From Bacteroidales bacterium (GTDB lineage: Bacteria; Bacteroidota; Bacteroidia; Bacteroidales; UBA4181), in contig JAISDP010000015.1 of the NCBI GenBank assembly GCA_031264715.1, forward strand, positions 1-28,590: DNA of 28,590 nt, written 5' to 3'. How positions within the stretch are numbered: position 1 is the stretch's first letter; each line of letters opens with the position of its first letter. The notes beneath the pieces are model-generated. The model searched no databases, was not told where the DNA came from, and was given only the letters and a program-made list of their open reading frames with translations. Positions 8,052-16,287 of the stretch are shown here, in pieces. The translations under genes and the position numbers were made by a program.

Positions 8052-9245
8052 ATGTTCAAAAGACGCTATAAATTTCGGTACGTTTTCTTCCTTGTATCCG
8101 CAACCCTTTTCATATCGTGCAGGGGCGATGAGGAAGAAATTATTCCGCCCGGTGTCATTCCCGTAACTCCCGGCGAAAGCAGCCCGGTGAAAGGATTCTT
8201 CCTGCTCAACGAAGCCAATATGGGTAGCAACAAGGCATCCATCGACTATTTCGACAGCGACTTGGGCAAGTATTATCAAAATATCTACCCGGCCATTAAC
8301 CCGAATGTGGTGCATGAACTGGGCGATGTGGGCAACGGCATTAAGGTATACGGGGGAAAGCTGTACGCTGTGATCAACGTGTCGGGCTACGTTGAAGTGA
8401 TGGATGTCAATACCGCAAAACACGTTTCCACCATCACCATTCCCTCTCTTCCCAATCTCCGCGATATCGTTTTCGACGAGGGATACGCCTATGTGAGCTC
8501 ATATAACGGTCCGGTACACGTAACGCCCGATGCGCCGCCCGGTTGCGTGGTGAAAGTCGACACCGCGACCATGACGGAAGTGGGGCGTGTTACCGTCGGG
8601 TATCAACCCGAAGAAATGGCGATACGCGGCAAAAAACTCTATGTGGCCAACTCCGGCGGTTATCGCGCGCCCAACTACGACAATACCGTTTCGGTGATCG
8701 ACCTGAATGATTTTACCAGGGAGCAGAAGCGGATCACGGTAGGTATTAACCCGCACCGCATGAAATTAGACAGCGACAGTAACATCTATGTCAGTTCGCG
8801 CGGCGACGCCAGGGATATCCCGTCAAACACATACATCATCGACAGGAACGACGCGGTGAGCAAGAGCCTCGATTTGCCATGCAACAACATGGCAGCCGGC
8901 GGGGATTCCATGTATGTATGCAGCGTGGAATGGAGCTCTGTCACCCGGAAGAATACGATTACCTATGCCATTGTCAACACCAAAACACAAACGGTTGTGT
9001 CCCGCAACTTCATCACCGACGGTACGGAACAGCAAATCGTCTTCCCTTATGGAATTGCCATTCATCCCGAAAACAGGGATATTTATGTAACCGATGCCAG
9101 GGATCGTGTAAACCCGGGTGTCCTGTACTGTTTTGACCGCTACGGAAAGCGGAGATGGTCGGTGGTTACCGGGGATATACCGGCTCATATGGCTTTTACC
9201 CGGAAAGCATTGCAAAACCTGGATATGCTGGAACCCGGCAAATAG
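8052..9245 (+). CDS. surface beta-propeller lipoprotein, YncE/BtuG-like B12-capture protein
   Basis: A 397-residue lipoprotein. The ATG at 8052 gives MFKRRYKFRYVFFLVSATLF with lipobox Cys in ISCRG; a GTG at 8031 is possible but only lengthens the leader. The remainder carries repeating blades of the YncE/DUF5074 type (for example GNGIKVYGGKLYAVINVSGY, PNLRDIVFDEGYAYVSSYNG, VGYQPEEMAIRGKKLYVANS, and VGINPHRMKLDSDSNIYVSS). In Bacteroides, BtuG proteins of this fold sit on BtuB and bind B12 with very high affinity. Here the gene is second in a riboswitch-led operon, 29 nt after the BtuB-like receptor. The fold is well supported; B12 capture is inferred from family and context. Confidence 0.85.
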   Translation: MFKRRYKFRYVFFLVSATLFISCRGDEEEIIPPGVIPVTPGESSPVKGFFLLNEANMGSNKASIDYFDSDLGKYYQNIYPAINPNVVHELGDVGNGIKVYGGKLYAVINVSGYVEVMDVNTAKHVSTITIPSLPNLRDIVFDEGYAYVSSYNGPVHVTPDAPPGCVVKVDTATMTEVGRVTVGYQPEEMAIRGKKLYVANSGGYRAPNYDNTVSVIDLNDFTREQKRITVGINPHRMKLDSDSNIYVSSRGDARDIPSNTYIIDRNDAVSKSLDLPCNNMAAGGDSMYVCSVEWSSVTRKNTITYAIVNTKTQTVVSRNFITDGTEQQIVFPYGIAIHPENRDIYVTDARDRVNPGVLYCFDRYGKRRWSVVTGDIPAHMAFTRKALQNLDMLEPGK

Positions 9246-9274
9246 AACGCGTTGTCAATAATTTTTAATTTGTT

Positions 9275-10915
9275 ATGAAGAGAATATTTTGTTTGTTCAC
9301 AGTAACCTGTCTTTTGTTTTCGTGCAGGGACGAAGACAAAAATGCAGCAATCCTGTCCGTTGATCTTACTGCACTCAATTTCACGAGCGAAGGCGGGCAA
9401 AAGAGTTTCAACATCACCTCCAACACGGCCTGGACGATTGAGCGCCCGGCTCGCTGGCAAGTCTCAAATACCGAAGGAAAAGGTGATGCCGAAATTGTTG
9501 TAACCGCAGAAAATAACCTGTCGACAACCGCCTGTACAGGCAAAATAACGATCTCTGCCAAAGATATTCGGCCTGTGGAGATAACGCTGGAGCAATTGGG
9601 ATCGGAACCGAGCATTTTGGTATCGAAACAGGAAATCATAGCAGCCGCAGGGAAAACGACTGTATATATAGGAATAACCGCCAATATCGATTACCGGTAT
9701 TCCGTCAGCGAAACCTGGTTACGGGTGGTTTCCAGCGATAACAATACGTTGAAATTGGAAATCGACGAAAACAAAAATGAGAGGCTGCGTACTGCGGAAA
9801 TCGCTGTTACTTGCGATAAACCCGTTGCCAACAAGGTCGTTCCCGTTACGCAAAACGGAGACGGGGCGCTTCCACTGATTACGGTTCTCGATAAACCCTC
9901 CGACGGATTTGCCTTCGACGTCCGCCAGTGGATATGCATCCACACGGAAATAACCGGCGCCGATGCCGTCGCCTGGTCGGTGAACGGCCAGGCAATTTCC
10001 GGCGAAGCCGATCCGGTACACGTGATGACCGTTCCCGGCAATTATATTTTCCGGCTTGCCGCAAATAACGTGCATGGCATAAGCATCGAAGAAATACCTG
10101 TTGTTATCCGTCAAAAAACCTGTGAAAACAATGTAACCAACGTGTTTGACTTCCTCCCTGCGCCGGGGCAGTATGCCGGCGTAATGCCCGAATGGAAGGA
10201 TGGCGACACTCAAGAGGCAATGAATGCGAAAGCATTGACCGCCATTAGAAACAGGAACGGTATCTCGCTGGGAGGATTCGGCGGCTACGTTGTCATGGGC
10301 TTTGATCATGTGCTGGTGAATACCGAAGACGAATACGACTTCCGCATCAAAGGAAACGCCTTACCCACATGGGCGGAACCCGGAGTAATCATGGTTTCGT
10401 ACGATGCCAACGGCAACGGTTTACCCGACGATGAATGGTTTGAGATAGCAGGGTCGGCATACAACGATCCCTCAACTGTCAAAGATTACGAAATTACGTA
10501 CACGCTGGCGCAAACAAACCCTATGCTCGTCACATGGCGCGACAATAAAGGCGGAACAGGCAAGATTGCACAAAACGACTACCACGGACAAAGCTATTTT
10601 CCCGGATGGCTCCCTAAAAACAGTTATACGTTGAAAGGGACAAGGTTAACCGAAGAGAATGTTTACGACACCTTTGGAGACGGCGCCTACTGGACGAGCA
10701 CGTCCTTTGAATACGGTTACGTCGACAATTGTTCGGAAAGCCAGGACTGCTCGAAGATAAAACTGGAGTGGGCCGTGGATAAGAACGGGAACCCGGTAAA
10801 ACTGAAAGGGATCGACTTTATCAGGGTACATTGTTCCATGAACTTCATTGCGGGATGGCAAGGCGAAATATCTACCGAAATATACGGATTTGAAGAATTT
10901 AATATTGATAAATGA
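9275..10915 (+). CDS. BACON-domain surface lipoprotein, candidate additional corrinoid-binding protein
   Basis: A 546-residue lipoprotein (MKRIFCLFTVTCLLFSCRDE, lipidated Cys17). Two BACON-like domains follow (about 24-110 and 112-195, each with the strand pattern ending in VTQNG or LEQLG), then a PKD/Ig-like domain (about 197-280). The C-terminal domain of about 265 residues contains GGFGGYVVMGFDHVL and calcium-loop-like DANGNGLPDDEWFEIAGS. This C-terminal type is common beside BtuB receptors in Bacteroidetes and may correspond to the BtuH class of B12-binding surface proteins, but I cannot confirm that from sequence alone. It starts 29 nt after the propeller gene and is the last gene of the riboswitch operon. 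The function is inferred from context. Confidence 0.75.
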   Translation: MKRIFCLFTVTCLLFSCRDEDKNAAILSVDLTALNFTSEGGQKSFNITSNTAWTIERPARWQVSNTEGKGDAEIVVTAENNLSTTACTGKITISAKDIRPVEITLEQLGSEPSILVSKQEIIAAAGKTTVYIGITANIDYRYSVSETWLRVVSSDNNTLKLEIDENKNERLRTAEIAVTCDKPVANKVVPVTQNGDGALPLITVLDKPSDGFAFDVRQWICIHTEITGADAVAWSVNGQAISGEADPVHVMTVPGNYIFRLAANNVHGISIEEIPVVIRQKTCENNVTNVFDFLPAPGQYAGVMPEWKDGDTQEAMNAKALTAIRNRNGISLGGFGGYVVMGFDHVLVNTEDEYDFRIKGNALPTWAEPGVIMVSYDANGNGLPDDEWFEIAGSAYNDPSTVKDYEITYTLAQTNPMLVTWRDNKGGTGKIAQNDYHGQSYFPGWLPKNSYTLKGTRLTEENVYDTFGDGAYWTSTSFEYGYVDNCSESQDCSKIKLEWAVDKNGNPVKLKGIDFIRVHCSMNFIAGWQGEISTEIYGFEEFNIDK

Positions 10916-11038
10916 AGTATAACCGCCGTCCTCAAACCAAAACCTCGTATAGGATTCACATGAGAAAAACGACATTTTGGAATGTATCCGTTAAAAAATT
11001 GGGAAATAGCTGTTTTCAAAATAAATAAAATAAATCAC

Positions 11039-11046
11039 TACATTTG
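11039..11046 (+). promoter_or_regulatory. -7 promoter element (TACATTTG) for the sigma-factor gene
   Basis: TACATTTG matches TAnnTTTG and lies 25 nt before the ATG at 11072. TGTTTTC at 11011-11017, 21 nt upstream, is an imperfect -33 candidate. This would give housekeeping transcription of the sigma/anti-sigma pair. Confidence 0.5.
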
Positions 11047-11071
11047 CATCAATTCTTTTTGATGAAAATTA

Positions 11072-11641
11072 ATGGATGATTCTGTTGGACGGCCTTTGGT
11101 TATCGGGGATATAAATTCCTTCAATAAACTCTTTGAGAGCCACTATGAATGGGCCTGCGCCATAGCTGTAACATTCGTCCATGATCTCCATGCAGCCGAA
11201 GACATAGTTACCGAATCATTTGTTGCGATATGGGAAAACAGGGCTAATATTCATACTTCCGTCAGGCCGTATCTTTTGAAGGTTATACGGAATAAGAGCC
11301 TGAATCATATCCGGTACCTGAAGGCACAGGAAAAATTGAAAAACAGCATCAAAATTCAGATGCTCGACTGCCAGGAAAACTTCATTCTTGACAGCGAACA
11401 CCCGTTCAACTATGTAGACCGGCAGGAGACGACCCGCTTGATCGAAGACGCTATTAAGAAGTTGCCTCCCCAGTGTCGACGGATTTTTGTCATGAATCAC
11501 TTCGAGGAAAAAACATACAAAGAGATATCTGAAGCGCTTAACGTGAGCGAAAATACGATCAAGACACAATTACGAATCGCTTTTTCCAAGTTACGAATCA
11601 CGCTTAAAGACAAATTCATTTTGATATTCTTCGTTTTTTAA
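11072..11641 (+). CDS. ECF sigma factor (RNA polymerase sigma-70 family, FecI-like)
   Basis: A 189-residue alternative sigma factor. Region 2 spans about 10-75 (FNKLFESHYEWACAIAVTFV, AAEDIVTESFVAIWENR). Region 4 spans about 125-180 and holds the helix-turn-helix (KLPPQCRRIFVMNHFEEKTY, ISEALNVSENTIKTQLRIAF). Regions 1 and 3 are missing, as in all ECF factors. It is followed by a FecR anti-sigma gene and an STN-domain SusC receptor, the standard arrangement for trans-envelope signalling, so it should direct transcription of the polysaccharide utilisation operon starting at 12886 when the receptor is loaded. The ATG at 11072 is the only start that preserves region 2. Confidence 0.93.
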   Translation: MDDSVGRPLVIGDINSFNKLFESHYEWACAIAVTFVHDLHAAEDIVTESFVAIWENRANIHTSVRPYLLKVIRNKSLNHIRYLKAQEKLKNSIKIQMLDCQENFILDSEHPFNYVDRQETTRLIEDAIKKLPPQCRRIFVMNHFEEKTYKEISEALNVSENTIKTQLRIAFSKLRITLKDKFILIFFVF

Positions 11642-11682
11642 AGAATACATCCCACTAATATTTAACTACCTGCATTCAACTG

Positions 11683-11705
11683 ATCATATTTTTTTAAAAT
11701 ATGAT
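11683..11705. repeat. perfect 10-bp AT-rich inverted repeat between sigma and anti-sigma genes
   Basis: ATCATATTTT (11683-11692) and AAAATATGAT (11696-11705) are exact reverse complements around a TTT loop. It overlaps the ATG at 11701, which argues that translation of the anti-sigma factor starts downstream. It could be a weak terminator/attenuator or a protein-binding palindrome. Confidence 0.55.
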
Positions 11706-11766
11706 TAACCCTTTTTCACCTTTTTCTGTTCCATGCGTGTATTTATATTATATAAAACACTTCATT

Positions 11767-12765
11767 GTGGATAATCGATTTATAGACCTGTTATTGCGTG
11801 CATATTTTTCGGGAACAGCCAGTCCTGAAGAACAGGATATGATTCTTTCGTGGTTGAAGGAATCGGAGGAACATAAGGCACATTACAAAGAATGCTGCGA
11901 AATATGGGCATTACAACAACTTCAGGATATAGCAGATGATAAAAATACAGTGCATCTGAATGTTTTAAACAGATTGATCAGCAGACTGGAGAAACCCCAC
12001 CGGCGTATCTGGACGACGCTCGGACGCATCGCCGCCATCTTTGTGCTGGGTGTAGCTATTGGCTTTGCTTCGGTTTTATATTTCAATAAGTTTGTTCCTG
12101 TCGATAATCATGGGTTATATACAGAAACAATCGTCCCCAACGGATCACGTTCCAAACTCCGCTTGCCCGATGGTTCAACTGCGTGGCTTAATGCCGGTAG
12201 CCGGCTGACTTACCAAAACAATTTTGGTAATGACAACCGGACAGTGTTTCTGGAGGGAGAAGCTTTATTCGAAGTAAAATCAGACAGTATGAACCCGTTC
12301 AGGATAAAGACCAAAGAGATTGATGCAGTTGTTTTGGGCACTATTTTAACTGTGAAAGCTTACGAAGAAGACCCCTTAGTTGAAATAACCCTGCTGGAAG
12401 GAAAAACAACGGTAGAGCAGTTGGCAAACAATGAAACGATCGCTTTGCTGCCGGACCAGCAATTGACTTATAACAAGGAAAGCGGAAAAACAAACCTGCA
12501 CCGTGTGGACGCAGCTAAATACGCCGGATGGGTAAACGGTAAAATATATTTTGCCGACGAATCTTTCGAAATATTAGCCAAGCATTTGGAACGGATTTAT
12601 GATATTACGATCCATATAAACTCGGAAATATTGAAAAAGGAAAGATTTTACGGATCGTTTGATAAATCAAGCGGAATACTGCATATTCTGAAAACTATAG
12701 ATATTGATAACCGTTTCCGGTGGTCATTTTCAGACAATAATACACTAACCGTATTCAATAAATAA
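11767..12765 (+). CDS. FecR-family anti-sigma factor
   Basis: Inner-membrane regulator that holds the preceding ECF factor inactive until the receptor signals. I prefer the GTG at 11767 (332 residues, (M)DNRFIDLLLRAYFSGTASP), the usual FecR opening. The alternative ATG at 11701 adds 22 atypical residues and lies inside a perfect palindrome. In the GTG numbering the cytoplasmic sigma-binding region is about 1-75, one transmembrane helix about 80-105 (AAIFVLGVAIGFASVLYF), then the periplasmic FecR domain (ETIVPNGSRSKLRLPDGSTA, LEGEALFEV) and the C-terminal DUF4974/STN-interacting domain (KIYFADESFEILAKHLERIY). It is 125 nt after the sigma gene, and the SusC partner with an STN domain follows at 12886. 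Confidence 0.9.
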   Translation: MDNRFIDLLLRAYFSGTASPEEQDMILSWLKESEEHKAHYKECCEIWALQQLQDIADDKNTVHLNVLNRLISRLEKPHRRIWTTLGRIAAIFVLGVAIGFASVLYFNKFVPVDNHGLYTETIVPNGSRSKLRLPDGSTAWLNAGSRLTYQNNFGNDNRTVFLEGEALFEVKSDSMNPFRIKTKEIDAVVLGTILTVKAYEEDPLVEITLLEGKTTVEQLANNETIALLPDQQLTYNKESGKTNLHRVDAAKYAGWVNGKIYFADESFEILAKHLERIYDITIHINSEILKKERFYGSFDKSSGILHILKTIDIDNRFRWSFSDNNTLTVFNK

Positions 12766-12860
12766 TCCTCAAAACACAATCCCATGGACACATCCTGACC
12801 CAGACCCTTTGTACACCTGCCTTGCTATTGGCAATGTGTTAAGAGATAAAACAATTGTCA

Positions 12861-12876
12861 TCATTAATTAATTAAT
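12861..12876. repeat. 16-bp perfect palindrome just before susC
   Basis: CATTAATTAATTAATG is its own reverse complement and ends 9 nt before the ATG at 12886. Position and symmetry suit an operator or an AT-rich translation-enhancing leader, but simple AT repetition also explains it. Confidence 0.4.
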
Positions 12877-12885
12877 GTATCAGTC

Positions 12886-15800
12886 ATGAAAAAAATAGAT
12901 ACAAAATACCATTTTTTGAAATATTTAAAGATTTACCTGCTGTCTTTTTCCATGTGTTCGCTGTCTCTATTTGCTGCTTCACAGGATGCTAAGCTGACAC
13001 TGAATATGCATGATGTAAGCATAAAGAAAGTGTTTGAAGCCATTGAAGCGCAAAGTGAATATTCGTTTCTGGTGAGAAGTTCGGATGTAGACTTGAACCA
13101 AAAGGTAACGGTGGAAGTCCGGAATAAAACCGTATTTGAAGTATTAAACAATATGCTAATTTCCAGGAATATATCTTATACTGTAAAGGAGAATCGTATT
13201 GTTATATATAAAAAAGAGAAAATAACAGCATCTGTTCAAAGTGTTTTTGTACAGAAAGATATCAAGATCACAGGTACGGTTTCGGACAATTCGGGCGTGT
13301 TAATGCCCGGGGTTAACGTAATCATCAAAGGAACAACGAAAGGTACGACTACCGATATCAATGGGGAATTTACTCTCACAGTACCCAGTGACACATCGGT
13401 GTTACAGTTCCGGTTCATTGGCTACAAAATGCAGGAAACGGTGGTCGGAAACCGCCGGATTATTGCCATAACCTTATCCGAAGAAACAACCGATATCGGC
13501 GAAGTTGTAGTAGTTGGTTTCGGAAAACAGAAGAAAGAAGACCTGGTTGGTTCGGTTGTTTCCATCAATACTGCCGACCTGAAAAAAGTATCGTCAAGTA
13601 ACGTAACTGCCATGCTGGCAGGGAACATCGCCGGGATGATTTCGTACCAGCGCAGCGGCGAACCGGGTGCGGATAACGCCGACTTCTTTATCCGCGGGGT
13701 TACCACATTCGGATACAAAAAAGACCCGTTGATCCTCATTGATGGTATCGAAGTTACCAAAACAGACCTGGCGCGCATGCAACCCGACGATATTGCAAAT
13801 TTCTCCATCATGAAAGATGCTACGTCCACAGCAGTGTATGGCGCACGCGGTGCAAACGGAGTGATTGCCATCACTACCAAGGAAGGTTCGGAAGGGCAGA
13901 TCAACATTTCGGTACGTTTCGAAAACGCATTCACCATGCCTGCGAAGAATATTGAACTGGCCGACCCGATCACTTATATGAGGCTGGGAAACGAAGCGGT
14001 GCTTACCCGCGATCCTATCGGGACGTTGCCCTATTCAAGAACAAAAATCGACAATACGGTTGCTGGAACCAACAAGTATGTATATCCTGCTACCGATTGG
14101 CAAAACGAGATGTTCAGGGATTTTGCCAGTTCGCAAAGATTAAACCTGAATGCCAGCGGAGGAGGAAAGGTAGCGCGTTATTATCTGGCAGCCACCGTAA
14201 ACCAGGACAATGGCAACCTGAAAGTGGACAAACGGAATAATTTCAACAGCAACATCAAATTAAGAACTTATTCATTCCGGTCGAATATCAATTTCAATCT
14301 GACCAAAACCACTGAGGCAGCCCTTCGCCTTACCGGTTCTTTTGACGATTACACCGGGCCGGTCAATGGCGGTACCGAAGTGTACAGGCAAGTGATGCAT
14401 GCCAACCCGGTGCTGTTCCCGCCATATTATGCACCCGATGCCGCCAATGCCACAACCAACCATATCCTGTTCGGCAACTACGGCAATGCAAATTATATTA
14501 ATCCTTATGCTGAGATGGTAAAAGGATACAAGGATTATTCGCGGACCAAAATTGATGCACAGTTCGAATTGGAACAGGATTTTTCCTTTGTCGTCGAGGG
14601 ATTGTCACTCAGGGGATTGTTCAATACATCGCGTTATTCGTTTTTTGATGTGGTGCGCTTCTATAACCCGTTTTTTTATAACATCGGCTATTACGACAGG
14701 CTGACCGACATATACACACTGGCGCCTCTCAACGAAACCGATGGAACGGAATACCTCGGGTACAGAGAAGGTACAAAAGAGGTGATGTCTTCAACCTATA
14801 TCGAAATCATGGGAAATTATAACCGGACGTTTGCCGAACGGCACACCATTAGTGGAATGCTGGTGTTTACCACGCGTAATTCCCTGACGGGGAATGCGGG
14901 CGACCTGCAATTGTCCCTGCCGCACCGGAACCTTGGTTTATCGGGACGCGCCACCTATTCGTACAGGGATAAATATTACGGGGAGTTCAACTTTGGGTAC
15001 AACGGGAGCGAGCGTTTCTACAAAACGCACCGTTATGGTTTTTTCCCGTCGGCAGGTGTTGCCTGGACAATTTCGAAGGAAGATTTCTGGCAGGTAGACG
15101 CCATTTCGAAACTGAAATTAAGGGCAACTTACGGATTCGTGGGGAACGATGCCATTGGCAGCGATTACGACCGTTTTTACTACCTGTCGAATGTTAACAT
15201 GAACAGTGGCGCACGCGGTGCACAGTTTGGTGTTCCGGGCAGCTATTATTACCGCGACGGTGTCCAGGTTAACCGGAATTCCAATGAAAATATTACCTGG
15301 GAAGTTGCCCGGAAAACCAATATCGGTTTTGAGTTCGGATTATTTGACAAGTTTTCGATGGAAGCAGACTATTTTCGCGAACACCGGGGAAATATACTGA
15401 TGGACAGAGCATCAATTCCGACCACAATGGGATTAACTGCCACTGAAAGAGCTAACGTGGGAGAGGCAAAATCTCACGGGATTGACGGATCGCTTGATTT
15501 CTCGACCACTATTGGGTCATCGTACTGGCTGAAAGCCCGGGTAAATTTCACATATGCCACTAGCGAATTCCTTGTATACGAAGAACCTAAATACAAGGAG
15601 TCATACCGGCAACATGTAGGATTACCGCTTTCGCAACTGACCGGATTGATTGCCGAACGGCTATTTATTGATGAACCGGATGTGACGAATTCCCCGGTAC
15701 AAACCTACGGCAGTTATATGGCGGGGGATATTAAATACCATGATGTAAACGGGGACGGTAAAATTACGGATGCTGATGCTGTACCTATCGGGTATCCTAC

Positions 15801-16284
15801 CAGCCCGGAGGTTATTTACGGATTTGGTATTTCCGCTGGATATAAGAATATTGACTTTTCTTGTTTTTTCCAGGGATCCGCACGTTCCAGTTTTTGGATT
15901 AATGCCAGTTCAACATCACCATTCAGTGGTGAAAACCAACTGCTTAAAGCCTATGCCGACAGCCATTGGTCAGAGGACAACCAGGATATGTATGCCTTAT
16001 GGCCACGTTTAAGCACAACACAGATCGGTAATAACATCATGCCCAATAGCACCTGGTTTATGCGCAACGGAGCCTTCCTGAGGTTAAAATCATTAGAAAT
16101 CGGCTACACCCTGCCTTCCAGATTTATGCAAAAAATACACTTATCCAATGCCCGGTTTTACCTGAACGGAACAAATTTATTTTGTTTCAGCAAGTTCAAA
16201 CTCTGGGATGTTGAAATGGGCGGCGAGGGCTTGGGTTACCCAATACAAAAATCGTATAATATCGGAGTTACCGTATCATTTTAA
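12886..16284 (+). CDS. susC: SusC/RagA-family TonB-linked outer-membrane glycan transporter with STN signalling domain
   Basis: A 1132-residue outer-membrane receptor. Layout: signal sequence to about 32; STN (secretin/TonB N-terminal) domain about 36-110; carboxypeptidase-regulatory-like beta domain about 126-198 (ITGTVSDNSGVLMPGVNVII); the SusC signature and TonB box about 204-216 (IGEVVVVGFGKQKKEDLVGS); plug about 220-335 (FIRGVTTFG, LILIDGIEV, STAVYGARGANGVIAITT); then the barrel to the end. The STN domain occurs only in receptors that talk to a FecR anti-sigma factor, which agrees with the two genes upstream. It imports oligosaccharides together with the SusD lipoprotein encoded 3 nt downstream. 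The symbol is used in the family sense; the ligand is unknown. Confidence 0.95.
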   Translation: MKKIDTKYHFLKYLKIYLLSFSMCSLSLFAASQDAKLTLNMHDVSIKKVFEAIEAQSEYSFLVRSSDVDLNQKVTVEVRNKTVFEVLNNMLISRNISYTVKENRIVIYKKEKITASVQSVFVQKDIKITGTVSDNSGVLMPGVNVIIKGTTKGTTTDINGEFTLTVPSDTSVLQFRFIGYKMQETVVGNRRIIAITLSEETTDIGEVVVVGFGKQKKEDLVGSVVSINTADLKKVSSSNVTAMLAGNIAGMISYQRSGEPGADNADFFIRGVTTFGYKKDPLILIDGIEVTKTDLARMQPDDIANFSIMKDATSTAVYGARGANGVIAITTKEGSEGQINISVRFENAFTMPAKNIELADPITYMRLGNEAVLTRDPIGTLPYSRTKIDNTVAGTNKYVYPATDWQNEMFRDFASSQRLNLNASGGGKVARYYLAATVNQDNGNLKVDKRNNFNSNIKLRTYSFRSNINFNLTKTTEAALRLTGSFDDYTGPVNGGTEVYRQVMHANPVLFPPYYAPDAANATTNHILFGNYGNANYINPYAEMVKGYKDYSRTKIDAQFELEQDFSFVVEGLSLRGLFNTSRYSFFDVVRFYNPFFYNIGYYDRLTDIYTLAPLNETDGTEYLGYREGTKEVMSSTYIEIMGNYNRTFAERHTISGMLVFTTRNSLTGNAGDLQLSLPHRNLGLSGRATYSYRDKYYGEFNFGYNGSERFYKTHRYGFFPSAGVAWTISKEDFWQVDAISKLKLRATYGFVGNDAIGSDYDRFYYLSNVNMNSGARGAQFGVPGSYYYRDGVQVNRNSNENITWEVARKTNIGFEFGLFDKFSMEADYFREHRGNILMDRASIPTTMGLTATERANVGEAKSHGIDGSLDFSTTIGSSYWLKARVNFTYATSEFLVYEEPKYKESYRQHVGLPLSQLTGLIAERLFIDEPDVTNSPVQTYGSYMAGDIKYHDVNGDGKITDADAVPIGYPTSPEVIYGFGISAGYKNIDFSCFFQGSARSSFWINASSTSPFSGENQLLKAYADSHWSEDNQDMYALWPRLSTTQIGNNIMPNSTWFMRNGAFLRLKSLEIGYTLPSRFMQKIHLSNARFYLNGTNLFCFSKFKLWDVEMGGEGLGYPIQKSYNIGVTVSF

Positions 16285-16287
16285 TCG

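Noticed and set aside
10960..11028. 22-codon ORF between the B12 locus and the sigma gene
   Set aside because: It has no promoter, terminator or recognisable sequence character; length and composition fit a chance ORF in AT-rich DNA.
12766..12860. Promoter for the SusC operon
   Set aside because: No TAnnTTTG element is visible and the recognition sequence of this ECF factor is unknown, so no site can be assigned.
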